NCBI GenBank assembly: GCA_032622095.1
Contig: CP136067.1
Coordinates: 92,556,707-92,620,706, forward strand
Length of the DNA stretch: 64,000 bases
Source: Siphonodentalium dalli
Lineage: Eukaryota > Mollusca > Scaphopoda > Gadilida > Siphonodentaliidae
Direction of reading: 5' to 3'
The notes beneath the pieces are model-generated. The model was not told where the DNA came from. It ran no database searches and saw only the letters and a program-made list of their open reading frames with translations. The translations under genes were made by a program, and so were the position numbers. Positions 46,775 to 58,287 of this stretch are shown here, in pieces; position 1 is the first letter of the stretch; every line of letters begins with the position of its first letter.

Positions 46775-47545
46775 GGCTCTGGTCAAGTTTATTTGTTCAT
46801 AAGAGTGAATCGGTTCGATCGAGAATTACTAAAATGGACGATATCTCAGAACAAAGGGCCATAACTCAGGTAAGTTAAAAACAATCGGACAAACCTGGTT
46901 GTTTAACTCAATCAAGATACTGTTGTCAACTATTCATATACCCAATGTGAGTGGAATTGGTTGATGTTTGTTCAAGTTTTCGCGCTAATGGTCATAAAAT
47001 TACTAAATTAAATCTACAAACTCAGGTCAAAAACAAATTGGACAAACCTGGTTTTCAAAATCGATCGAGATTTTGTTGTGACAGGTCCATTTACCCAATA
47101 TGAATGGAAGTTTGACCATGTTATCACATTAGAGACATGCAATTGCTACACAAGGCAAACGAAGGGCCATAACTCATTTAAAATAAATCGGACAAACCTC
47201 GTTTTCGAACTCGATCGAAATAGTGTTGTAAAGGGCCCGCATATCAAATATGAATGTAATTAGTTGATGTTTGTTCACGTTTCGCCATTAAGGTCAAAAA
47301 ACTGAATTGCTAAAAAATATACAAACTAAGAGCCATAACTCATGAAAAATAAATCGGGCAAACCTGGTTTTTGAACACGATCGAAATAGTGTTGTGAAAG
47401 TTCCACATATCAAATATGAAATTAATCAGTAGATGTTCATTCATATTTCGTCCTAAGGGTCATAACATTACTAAAAAATAGACAAACTAAGGGTAAAAAT
47501 GATAGGACAAATCAGGTTTTCAATATTGCTGTAAACGATCAATAC
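46775..47545 (+). repeat. GGGCCATAACTC tandem repeat, ~150-165 bp period
   Basis: Five diverged monomers: GGCCATAACTCA, TCGGACAAACCTGGTTTTC, AACTCGATCGAAATAGTGTT, ATATCAAATATGAATG, GTTGATGTTTGTTCA. GACAAACCTGG-type landmarks lie near 46890, 47040, 47193, 47357 and 47505. Confidence 0.8.
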
Positions 47546-47564
47546 ACCAAATGTGGATGACATT

Positions 47565-47700
47565 ATACAGTTGTCGCCCACTGTCGAGGGAGACATTGAA
47601 ATTTGTCACCCGCTCGAGAACGGAATGTCTCCCAAGAGCGCAGCTCCGAGAGAGAAATTCCGTCCTGACAAATCTCAATGTCGCCCGAGAAGAGCGGCAA
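47565..47700. repeat. Inverted repeat
   Basis: GAGACATTGAAATTTGTCA and ACGGAAT on the left pair with ATTCCGT and TGACAAATCTCAATGTC on the right; about 55-bp arms overall. Short plus-strand frames here are by-products. Confidence 0.7.
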
Positions 47701-47762
47701 CAACTGTTTCAGTTAATCAGGGAAGTTATCCTCACACAGTGGAGGCATATTCTAGTATTGGT

Positions 47763-48315
47763 CTAATACGTGTGTAGTATATGTGTTAAGCGTATCTCTA
47801 CCAAACATGTATCTATGTCTATGTACTTAATGTACTCGATGCCATGTTTATCAAACACAATATTGATGTGAATACCACACGAGCCCATGTTTTCAAAAGA
47901 AAGACACAAATGCTTGTGGCTGTGATCCTCGACAATTTTCGTGGCTCCCATGGTTAGAAGTGGGTGATATACCGGTGTTTCCTTTCAGGATTTCAAAAGA
48001 GCTTCCGTTTTCATGGGATTAAATTTCACTAGCCATTCAGACTCCCAACCCAAGAGTTTCGATGTGATCATTAATTAGTTTCGCGGCCACAATGGGGTAT
48101 TCGGTAGTAAGAAGTATGGAGGTATCATCAGCAAACCGGCGAATGCTACACCGCATATTTTCCATATTTTCGTAGTTAACTACAGAACCACATATATTAA
48201 AAGGCCGATAGGTCACCTTCCCACTCAATAAGGTGTTATTTGACCAGTGCCATTTTTTTTTAGAAATGAAACATTTGAACCTGTGAACAACCGTTGAATC
48301 AAACTTTGCTTCCAA
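47763..48315 (-). pseudogene. Reverse-transcriptase relic, CR1/Jockey-like
   Basis: On the minus strand: CSIRRFADDTSILLTTEYP (RT motif C with FADD), IVAAKLINDHIETLG, then in shifted frames EWLVKFNPMKTEALL and TKIVEDHSHKHLCLSFENMGS, matching the usual order ADD - LNxDLxxI - WLVxFNPxKTE - HKHLGL of CR1/Jockey RTs. At least two frame breaks; no 5-prime or 3-prime ends recognised. Confidence 0.75.
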
Positions 48316-48335
48316 CTGTCCATGTTAATTATTTC
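48195..48335. repeat. Short dispersed repeat, copy 1
   Basis: AAGGCCGATAGGTCACCTTC, TTATTTGACCAGTGCC, TTAGAAATGAAAC and TTGAATCAAACT recur in the same order at 61740-61845. It overlaps the 5-prime edge of the RT relic frame. Confidence 0.6.
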
Positions 48336-48339
48336 TGAA

Positions 48340-50550
48340 TCACGCAGTGACTGACGCAAAATTCATCGGACTTATTCCCAAATTATAATTTGTCACACAA
48401 CCCTCATCGCACATAACCCAGATTCGAACTGGGTCCCAATAATTCATATACCAAATTTGAAAACAATAAGATAATTCAGACTAAAGCTATCACCCGGAAA
48501 CCAAAATAATCGGCAAATCCTAACTCGACAAGGAACTTAACTCCGTCAAAAAATGGGCGAACGTAATCCAAATGCGAAAATTACCTGAATTTGTATATGG
48601 CTAATACACATACAACATTTTGAAACAATCGTATAACTAAAACTACAGTTATCATCCGGAAATCATCTAGGACAGCAAGCCCAAACAAAATACACGTGTT
48701 GTGGTGCGTTCTTTCGTTCTCCGTCATCAAATCTACTTCTGGACTGCTCCCCCAGACTTCCGTACAGGGGAAGTGTTTTCTAATTAACCGGATGATAAAT
48801 TTAGCAAATTAACAAACCACGTTTCTTCATATTGGATTTTCAGTTTTACCTGGATTCATCCCATAACTCTTTGAATATTTCACTGTTAACCGGTATGTGC
48901 CATACGCCTAAATGCATCGACCGATCGACCAATTCCTTGGCGATGGGATCGTTGGAGCCACCCGTATTTGTCAGAATGATAGATTTACACAATGAAGCGA
49001 CATAACAAACAACGTTCCTTCATCTTTGATTTCCAATTGCCCCTTTGTGTTCTAAACGGAATAACCTCCCCACGATTGGAATGGGTGGAATTCATCGTTA
49101 CAATGTTTGGGCTTTGTCAATGAACTCTATTAAGCAGACAAATTTATGTATTGATTACATATAGATAGACACGTCACTCATGGTTAAAGATACGGGCGGT
49201 GTTGGCGGTGGGTATGCTGTTAACATAATCACCTCCGTCAAAAACCACCATAAAGAGAAAGAATAGTAAAATATAGACAGACTTCGTTCTTATGCCAATC
49301 AGAAATATGGCATAAACAGTATGTTATTGTCAATCTGTTTTCCTTTGTTGTGTTAACAAAAGGAAAAAAACGTTACGTTATCGGGCTTTTGTTTAGATCC
49401 GGATATGGTAAACATAAAGAGCGTTATTTGTTACTGTTTTCCTGATTTGGAAATAATAAAGAGCGTTTGTAACATATGTGTGTGATTAAACAATATAATT
49501 GCGCTGTGTTATGTAAACAGAAGCACAACTTATGTAACACGAACAGGCTCTTGTTTACGAACACCATCGTACGTCTTGGCGACAATATACTATTTAAGCG
49601 CTGATTATGTTTGGCATATGACCACAACTGTATATATTTTAATATTCCTTCTGTTGATGGCGATTTAAACAAATATGAATATTTCTGCAACGAACGCCGC
49701 CCGTGCCTTTAACAACATGTAACCCGACTGGAAGGCGCCAATAGCTGGCCCCTAGCGTTAACGTAGGGGAGACAATTGTTACCATATACACATAACTCTC
49801 TGACCACCCACAAGACCATGATGATGATGCCATTTCTGTCTGCTCCCTGATTTACATCATTTGAGGCTTTTAGTTTATAACGGAATTATATGTTACTGGT
49901 ATAACATATCTTTTATTTTAGGATATTTCAAATGTAGTATCACACCAGTACATTGGCAAACGATGTAACGATCACACCTCTTGAATAGCAGTAATATAAA
50001 AATAATGTTATTTTAGTTCCTCCAACTAAATTGTCAATAGCCATGATCAGTCACACGTAAGAGCAAATTACACCATGTGTTACTATGGTGTTGCTATGGA
50101 TACGCACTTAGCGGGAAAAGTCACGTGATTTTGTGGCGCCAATCCGACACGTTTTTATATCGGCCATAGAAGCATCAGGTGAAATTTGCAGATAACAGCC
50201 TCATAAAGAGAAAGCGAGACAACTCTATTGTTTTATATGTCATTTATAGCTGATACGAGAACCGTGATGACTGTTACATGCATGTTGATTTATGTTCTGT
50301 CACAACCACGGCATGCGAGTACAAGAAGCCACAACTGGCTTCATCCCAATTAAAATCATTCCGTGCCGGCAAACCCCAGACTGCACAGATCGGTCATTCG
50401 ATAAGCAAATAATTGGATTAGTCATCTTCGCAGCACGTTTCGTAGAGATATACGTTGACCGTGTACGTGTATGCGTCATGGTCACGTGAGTCAGCTGACT
50501 TTCGCTGGGAATGACAACACACGTTACAAGTTATATGTACGTCTGATCCT
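48340..50550. other. Unassigned DNA
   Basis: No domain-bearing frame. The 88- and 64-codon minus-strand frames near 49424-49833 show no family resemblance. The phrase ATAAAGAGCGTT occurs at 49415, 49447 and 59777, suggesting small dispersed repeats. Confidence 0.5.
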
Positions 50551-50558
50551 GGCTAATA

Positions 50559-50711
50559 CACTGTTAGAAAATACTGTCGGTTTGACAGTTTCGGACAGTC
50601 ATAATCCGACGGTCCCATACCATTTATTCAGTTATACGGTTTTATAACGTTATTTTACCGTATGTTGCGCGGTCTGAGAACATTAAAGCGACGGGTTTTT
50701 TTCTAACAGTG
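50559..50711. mobile_element. MITE with CACTGTTAGAAAA ends
   Basis: CACTGTTAGAAAATACTGTC at the left and GGGTTTTTTTCTAACAGTG at the right; flanking TA on both sides (50557-50558, 50712-50713). 153 bp, rich in ACGG/CCGT half-sites, no coding sequence. Confidence 0.8.
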
Positions 50712-50984
50712 TAGGCAGGTTGCGAAATACAAGTTTTAATGTATGGGAAGACATATGCGACAAACTTCATTAATAAGAGTCACTTTACATATTAAAAACA
50801 GCGATGAATATACCAACTTGAATCGTGTGTCGAAATTGGATTATGTGCCTGCATGGTTTCGATGCACTGTGTATCACACTTAGATGATTGGCATATCCAA
50901 ATCGAATGTCTGATTTATCATGTATGTACGCTGTTAGAAAAATGCTCGTCGTTTTAACGGTGTCGCACCGCGCAACATCGCTGC

Positions 50985-51880
50985 CAACGTTGGATGAAAT
51001 TTTACAGCATGACGCATCCAAATGTGTATACACTGTTATAAAAAACCGTCGCTTTAACGGTGTGAGACCGCACAACATCGCTGCCAACCTTTGACCGCTA
51101 AACATACGGTCAGGCAGTAGCATGTTCCACGGTACAAAACCGTTTAAGTAACTGGCAGACTGTGACCAGTAACTGTCAGACCGTTTATTTTGTACGGTTC
51201 AGCACCGTTTAATTAATAACACGACCGTAACTAATAGACGTCACACCATTGGTATTTTTCACGGGTCAACACCAACGTTTTGCTCTTAACATGCAAATTT
51301 ATTGTAGAATTAGCCCGGATCCCATGGTGACAATACGATTTCCCGGTCGGCGTTACGATTCATATGTTTTAGAATGGTCGAAACTAGTATTATTCGTAAC
51401 TGAAAAATACATCCTAGTTCTTCTATTACGATCATAGTTTTGATGAAACGTAAATCCTCAGTGCATAAAGTGATAGACAATACTTATGAAACTTTGCAGT
51501 TTGCAATGGATCCAACTTGTTATCTGCCTCGTGGAATTTAATCCGGGAAAAGGCTGCAAACGCGTGATGTGTTCACCTTTCACTAACTACTGTATATTTA
51601 TGGCTGTAAATAAAAAAACGATAATAGTAATAGCCGGAAAGGCAACCCATCAGTATTCAGTTACGACTAATACTAATATCGACCATTCTAAAAAATATGA
51701 ATCGGCATGCCATTTTAAGATATAGAAGAACGAAGCTACATTTAAAACAGTTAAAACTCAAGTTTATGTACATGTAAAAGTAAAACATCTTAATGGCATA
51801 CTTTTTGGTAACATGTAAGGCGTGAAGTTGTCCAGTCACTTGTAAACACGGTATACATGTATGTTTTAACAGGTGAAACC
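50985..51880. repeat. Tandem duplication, copy 1 (~0.9 kb)
   Basis: Starts GATGAAATTTTACAGCATGAC, contains CACTGTTATAAAAAACCGTC and GTGAGACCGCACAACATCGC, GGTCAGGCAGTAGC, CCGTTTAAGTAACTGGCAGA and ends near the GTAACATGTAAGGCGTGAA segment. Collinear with copy 2, about 1032 bp downstream. Short frames inside are not conserved between the copies, arguing against coding. Confidence 0.85.
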
Positions 51881-52016
51881 GTAGATCACGACAATATATC
51901 AGTTTATCAGTATATCAGTATATCAACTAGTTTGGATTGAAATCTTCAAGACAACAGCAGATCCCGTAATAACTGTGCGCGATGACTTGGCGACAATGTT
52001 CCCCTATAGTCGCATA

Positions 52017-52920
52017 TTGTTCGATGAAATTTTACAGAATGACGCATCCAACTGTGTATACACTGTTAGAAAACATCCGTCGCTTTAACGGTGTGACACC
52101 GCACAACATCGCTGCCAACCTTTGACCGCTAAACATACGGTCAGGCTGTAGCGTGTTCCATGGTACACTACAAAACCGTTTAAGTAACTGGCAGACTGTA
52201 ACCAGTATCTGTCAGACCGTTGTATTTTTTTTGTGGTTCAACACCGTTTAATTAATATCAAGACCGTAACTAATAAGGGTCAAACCAATGGTATTTTTCA
52301 TGTGTCAACACCAATGTTGTGCTCTTAATTTGCTAATTTACCATAGAATTAGCCCGGTTCCCTTTTTGACAATATGATTTCCCGGTGGGCATTACGATTC
52401 ATATGTTTTTGAATGGTCGAAACTAGTATTATTCGTAACTGAAAAATACATCTTAGTTCTTCTATTACGATCATAGTTTTGATGAAATGTAAATCCTCAA
52501 TGCATAAAGTGATAGACAATACTTATGAAACTTTGCAGTTTGCAGAGGATCAAACTCGTTATCTGCCTCGTGGAATTTAATCCGGAAAAAGGCCGCGCAC
52601 GCGTAACGTGTTCACCTTTCACTAACTACTGTATAAATATGGCTGTAAATAAAAAACGATACTAGTAATAGCTGATAAGCCAACACATTACCATTCAGTT
52701 GCGAGTAATACTAATTTCGACCATTCTAAAACATGAACCGACATGCCCTTTTAAGACATAAAAAGAACAAAGCTACATGTTTCACAGTTAAAACTCAAAT
52801 TTATGTACATGTAAAAGTAAAACATCTTAATGGCGTACATTTTGGTAACATGTAAGGCGTGAAATTGCCCAGTCACTTGTAAACACAGTTTTGTTTTAAC
52901 AGGTGAATCCGTACATCATG
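52017..52920. repeat. Tandem duplication, copy 2 (~0.9 kb)
   Basis: Collinear partner of 50985-51880 with scattered substitutions and indels (for example a larger ATG.ATGTTTTAACAGG gap near 52880). The spacer 51925-52016 also has a partner at 53665-53730 (CAGATCCC.TAATAACTGT, GATGACTTGGCGACAATGTT). Confidence 0.85.
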
Positions 52921-53274
52921 ACAATACAGTACCATTCAGAAGAAGTGGTATTTTTTGGCGCACTTTATTGAGCGCAGTTAATTTAAAAAAGGCGTGATTA
53001 TACACTGTTAGAAAATACTGTCAGTTTGACAGTTTCGGACTGTCATAATCGACGGTCCCATACCGTTTCATCAGTTTTGACTGTTTGTTACCGTTATTTT
53101 ATGCGCCCATGAAAATTGTCTAAATTAAATATTTTCGTGATTCAAAGTCATGCCGTCAAAATTCAATAGTATTTTTATCGGCGATCTATTATACACGGCA
53201 ATGACTCCATACAGTATGACTGAATCTGACTCTGTTGATATTTTATATGTATTATTAATCCGGCATTCCTCTTA

Positions 53275-53550
53275 TAAAAAAGTACCATGGTAATACCATA
53301 GTAAAAAGTACCACAGTATTTTCGGCATAGTACCATAGTACTTGTACCATAGTAAAAGAACTATAGTAGTACTACCGTACATGTACTAGAGTACTGCCAT
53401 ACCATAGTCGTACTACAGTACATATAATATGGTACTACCATAGTATTACTCTGGTGCAATTACTAGGGTTCTACCATTGTAGTACCACGGTACGGATACT
53501 ATAGTATAGTACTACCATATATAGTAGTGCCGTGGTACAGGTACTAGGGT
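53275..53550. repeat. TACCATAGTA-type palindromic tract
   Basis: Dense irregular repetition of GTACCATAGTA, GTACTACCATAG, ATAGTAGTACTACC and GGTACTA, reading much the same on both strands. Confidence 0.85.
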
Positions 53551-53551
53551 T

Positions 53552-53892
53552 GCCATGTTATCGTCAGGTTATTACGACAATTTGCCGGGAGTTCACTATT
53601 GGCTGGATGTTCTTATCGCGCTTAATATACCACTTCTATTGACTGGTACTGTATATCAATGACAGCTAGTTGGGATTGAAACCTTCAACAACAGATCCCA
53701 TAATAACTGTACGCAATGACTTGGCGACAATGTTTTAGATAAAAATTTTACAACAGGATGCATCAAACTGTATACTGGTGTCACGACACTTAGTATCAAT
53801 ATCAGTGAGTCAGACACAGAAAGTTTGATAAGAACATCCAACCAATAGTGCACTCCCGGTAAATTGTCGTAATAACTTGACGATAACATGGC
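53552..53892. repeat. Inverted repeat, 64-bp arms
   Basis: CCATGTTATCGTCAGGTTAT and GCTGGATGTTCTTATC on the left match, reverse-complemented, ATAACTTGACGATAACATGG and GATAAGAACATCCA on the right, around a ~210-bp loop. Confidence 0.8.
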
Positions 53893-53904
53893 GAATGATG
53901 ACAA

Positions 53905-55195
53905 TGTCTCATATCCACACGTTTCAATGAAAATTGATGAACACGGGATGAATTGGCCCGTGCAATTGTAAAGTTGGATTGAAGATATGTGATCATCCAT
54001 CACTGCGCGGCGTCAGTTCATTGTTTACGGTGTTGGTATTGACATTGAACTCGTGTTAATTGTACCTGCATCCTCTTGTGTCAATAAATGTGCCAGTGTT
54101 TTGATACTAAGTCACAACACTGTCAATTTCAACATCAGCCCGGAGTCGAATGAAGTCAGACCATGGATCATGCCATGATTCGATTGGCATGAATCGCTAC
54201 TCTCGAATTTAGTGGAAATTGTCAATGATTAAGCCCGTTTTCGCAGAATTCAAACTTATCCGGTTAATCAAAGGAACCGAAATCAGACTGTCTTAACAAC
54301 TGTCCACAATCGAACAGGTAACAGTCTCGATCACCAAACTAAGTCCAGAATTAACTTGGGGTACTCGTCCACAATGCCAAAGCGAAAAACGTTCACCACA
54401 CCGTATGTACATGTAGCATTGTAGGAGTCATCAGGCACATTGGCAGTAAATATTTCATCGGCCGTTTTTTCACATGTAGAATAAAGGTTCAAGCTAGTAT
54501 TGACAAAATTGTCCACTTGTTGAAAGCAGCTGAAGAATTACTTCAACAATACACCATGAATGCTTTCGCAAATTATTTTCATATCCACACTTCTCAATGA
54601 AAATTTATTAACACGGATGAATTGGTCCGTGTAATTGTAAAGTTGTACTAGTAAGTTGGAATTGTAGATAGGTGATCATCCGTCACTGCGCGGTGTCAGT
54701 TCATTGTTTACGGTGTTGTTGTTAACATTCAAGCTCTTGTGAATTACACTGGTACGTGCAGCAAATGTATAACCTCTCTTGTAAATGTACATGCATGTGC
54801 TTTGAAACAACCAGAACACGGTCAACTGGATTGAATAAAAGGTCCTTGTCAACATTCTAATAGTAATAGCTGCTCGTTGTTGTTATTATTGTCACTATTG
54901 GTTTACATCGAAGCTCGTGTTAATTGTACCTGTAGCCTCTTGTGTCAGTAAATGTGCCAGCATTTTGATAGTCACAGCACTGTCTAGTTCAACATCAGCA
55001 CTGAGTCCAATGATGTCAGATTATAGCCGACCTCAGATCATGCCATGAATCTCTACTCCAAATCGTATACGGCCAGTTGTCACAATTTAGTGGAAAATGT
55101 CAATGATTAAGCCGGTTTTCGCACAATTGAAATATTACCGGTTAACAAAGGAACTGAAATCAGACCGTCTTAACAACTGTCCACCCCAGAAAAAG
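53905..55195. repeat. Diverged internal duplications of the 2.56-kb element
   Basis: Segment 53905-54308 recurs in two pieces at 54575-54745 (TCATATCCACACTTCTCAAT, ATCACTGCGCGG-like, GTTCATTGTTTACGGTGTTG) and 54905-55190 (CTCGTGTTAATTGTACCTG, GTGTCA.TAAATGTGCCAG, AACAACTGTCCAC). A third short piece is at 55605-55715. Confidence 0.75.
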
Positions 55196-55711
55196 TAACA
55201 TTTTACAAAAAAACAATAGTTTGTAAAGCAACTGCGATCAATTACACAATATCGATATAAAATAGGTGAGTGCTAAAGCAGGGAACTTATCTTAATTCGT
55301 ACTCAAGATAAGACGGACCCGCTTAACACAGAATTAATGCCGGATCATTGTATTGAATACAAACAATTAATAATACATATTAAATATCAGCAGTCAGATT
55401 CAGTCATACTGTATGGAGTCATTGCCGTATATAATTTGAACTTTGAATCACGAACATTGTTAACTCAGACAATTTTCATGGGCACATAACATGACTGTAA
55501 AAAACCGTAAAACTGATGAAACGGTATGGGACCGTCGATTATGACGGTCCGAAACTGGTCCGTATATTGTCGTAATACATGTAACTGGGCGACAACATGG
55601 TTAATGATGACAATGTCTCATATCCAAACGTTTCAATGAAAATTGTATAACATGGGATGAATCGGTCCGTGTAAATGTAATAGTTGTATTTGTAAGTTGG
55701 AATTGTAGATA

Positions 55712-55905
55712 CAGTGCGTCTATCCCGAATTCACATGACCCCATCATACACCACTTCGCGGGGTGTACCAGGTCAATACTATTGGATTGCGATTGGAAGC
55801 ATCGCGGGTCGATAAATAGTGGGATTCATCGCGGGCTGGTTCATTGCGGAGTTCGCGAAATTGCAAAAATTGTGTTATTCTAATGACATAACACTGTCTG
55901 GAGCG
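55712..55905. mobile_element. MITE copy 1 (GCGTCTATC ends)
   Basis: Starts GCGTCTATCCCGAATTCACA and ends near ACTGTCTGGAGCGG; internal CGCGGG motifs. The same borders occur inverted at 61482-61713. Confidence 0.55.
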
Positions 55906-56520
55906 GATGTCCGCTATTAGATCGCATGCCCGCGATAGAGACTATATTTATTACCAGAATTGTGCCGATATATTTTTACAGTCTTGGTGATAGCGAGTGC
56001 GTAGTTATGGTGTTTGAACATGTATAGTACTACGAATTGCCATAGTATTTAGTGATAGTTGTATATGGATATCAACGCCAGACAAAGACATACTTATCCT
56101 GTCGATGACAATAGAAAAATCGCACCATCATTTTATTGGCATAGTCGTACATGTACGTACCGGGCGGTGGCGACAACAGTGGTGTTAAGACTTCGTAACT
56201 CATTTTTTAAATATGAATTATAATACACAGAATATATAATCATAAAATACAGTTTAAATATGCCAGTTTCTCAAGTTAACCTGCCAGTTTCTTAAGTTAA
56301 CCCATATTAACACGTATGTAGAATTGACCATGAGCTATGAGGATAAGATACACCGTGTAAACATTTTAAATGTTCAATATTGAAACGGGACCCGTATGTT
56401 TAACAGCTATTGGATACGATTTGAGCCGAGTTAAAGCCACGTGGCGGTTTGCGCTCCAAAATACGCATAATATTATTACCTTTTGAATTTTCTCAGTATC
56501 GAAATAGGTCGATACATATC
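55906..56520. other. Unassigned DNA before the second LINE
   Basis: AT-rich; a short duplicated phrase CCAGTTTCTCAAGTTAACC/CCAGTTTCTTAAGTTAACC at about 56263-56302. No gene recognised. Confidence 0.5.
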
Positions 56521-56571
56521 TGAATTACTTTTCAACGAACATTATGTAACCCAAAAAGACGCATCGAAGTA

Positions 56572-58287
56572 ATGAAAAGTACACCTGTGAACGATTTAGA
56601 ATTCGATTCCTCGATATTATGGTTTGATATTTTCTCGAAGAAAACTCACATTCTATTAGGAATGTCCTATAGATCAGAACAATACTGTGATCCAAACTAT
56701 TGGGAGTACCTTGATAACTCAATAGCAGACGCTCTAGAAATAACCGAAAATGTTATCATTACAGGTGACTTTAATTCTAACCTTCTAGATAGCTCTTCCA
56801 AACTTAAAGAAATTATAGATTGTTATAGTATTAAAAATGTGACAACAGCCCCTACTAGGATCACAAATACATCGAGCACACTTCTTGATCCAATTGTAAT
56901 CAGCAATACCTTCCGCGTTCTTGATACTGACGTCATTAATCCAGGAGTCTCAGACCACCGTGGTGTTTATGTAACATTAGAATACGATTACTCCCCCACC
57001 ACCTCTTTCCAGAGAACGGTTTGGAATTATACCAGAGCAAATTTTGAAAGAGCAAATAGCCTGCTTAGTAACACAAACTGGGATGATCTCCTATCTGCAC
57101 CCGACATAGATACTATAGTTAACAATTTTCAGGAGACATTTCTCTCCATCATGAATCAAACAATCCCACAATTAAAAGTCACAATACGCCCAAAAGACAA
57201 AATTTTGTTTAATTCCGACATTAGAAAAGAAATCCGCAAAAGAGAAAAATTACGAAACAAAGCGCTAAAAAGCAATCGCACTGATACGTGGCAACAGTAT
57301 AAGAATACCAGAAACAAAATTAATAACATGAAAAAGTTCGCAAAAGCAAAATTTGAAGAGAAACTGGAAAATCGGGTAAAAGATTCATCATCCCATCGCG
57401 ATTTTTGGCAATTAATACATTTCTTGCTATGTAAAAAGAAAAAAAATTGTATCCCGCCCCTATCTACTCCAAGCTCTTTCCCCAACACGAGCAACACGAT
57501 TGATATAAACGGAAAACTCTACGTAACAGACGATCTGGACAAGGCCAACCTGCTGAATAAAAGTTTCATTTCCAATTCTTCGATTAACGATTCATCCCAT
57601 AATTTACCATCATTCAAATCGCGTTGTGAAAAAGAACTAACGGAATTGGAATTTTCGCAGGATGAGATAATTTCTGTATTAACATCGCTCAAACTGAATA
57701 AAGCCCATGGACATGATGGAATAAGTGCGAACATGTTAAATTCAACAGCTGAATCAATAGCATATCCTCTGTCAATAATTGTCAATAAATCCTTCGACAA
57801 CGCAAAGCTTCCATCTACCTGGAAAAAGGCTAACGTTGTCCCAATTTTCAAAAAAGATGACCCAGCCGACACAAAACACTATCGACCTATCTCCCTGCTT
57901 CCTTGTCTTGGGAAAGCGTTTGAAAAACTTGTACTAAAACAAATAAGTCCGTTCTTTGACGACAATAAATTACTTTATTCCAACCAATCGGGTTTCATAA
58001 CCGGCCATAGCACATCTCACCAACTGATAGACCTCTACAATCACCTATGTCAATCTCTCGACAAAGGACTATATACATGCTCTGTTTTATGTGATATTTC
58101 CAAAGCATTCGAGAGAGTTTGGCACAGGGGACTGTTATATAAGCTATATAATTATGGAGTTCGCGGGAGAACATTGCGATGGATAGAGGACTACCTTCAT
58201 AAACGGCAACAAAGAGTTTTAGTAAATAACACCTTTTCTGAATACGAGATCATCCCAGCTGGTGTACCACAGGGCTATTTCTTATGA
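56572..58287 (+). pseudogene. LINE endonuclease-reverse transcriptase, stop after VPQG
   Basis: 571 open codons; the frame is also open a little upstream, so ATG 56572 is not a real start. Endonuclease C-terminal motifs: GDFNSN (65-70), LLDPIVI (104-110), SDHRGV (127-132). RT: LKLNKAHGHDGIS, YRPISLLPCLGKAFEKLV, NQSGFITGHSTS, then motif A CDISKAFERVWHRGL with the first Asp kept and the second position Glu, and GVPQG (564-568). TGA at 58285-58287 falls where GSxLGPLLF normally follows; the next frame continues LFLVYINDLPDNI at once. Confidence 0.88.

Larger units (their letters stand above)
53003..55566. mobile_element. ~2.56-kb element with ~230-260 bp inverted repeats
   Basis: Left arm 53003-53268 (CACTGTTAGAAAATACTGTC, CGGACTGTCATAATCGACGG, CCATACAGTATGACTGAATC) is mirrored by 55337-55566 (GATTCAGTCATACTGTATGG, CCGTCGATTATGACGGTCCG). 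The right arm lacks the last ~30 bp. The left terminus matches the MITE at 50559. No transposase; the interior is palindromes and duplications. Confidence 0.75.

Noticed and set aside
47551-47777. Two overlapping ~70-codon frames
   Set aside because: They coincide with an inverted repeat, which explains both frames.
49639-49833. 64-codon minus-strand Ser/Trp-rich frame
   Set aside because: No domain recognised and no exon borders.
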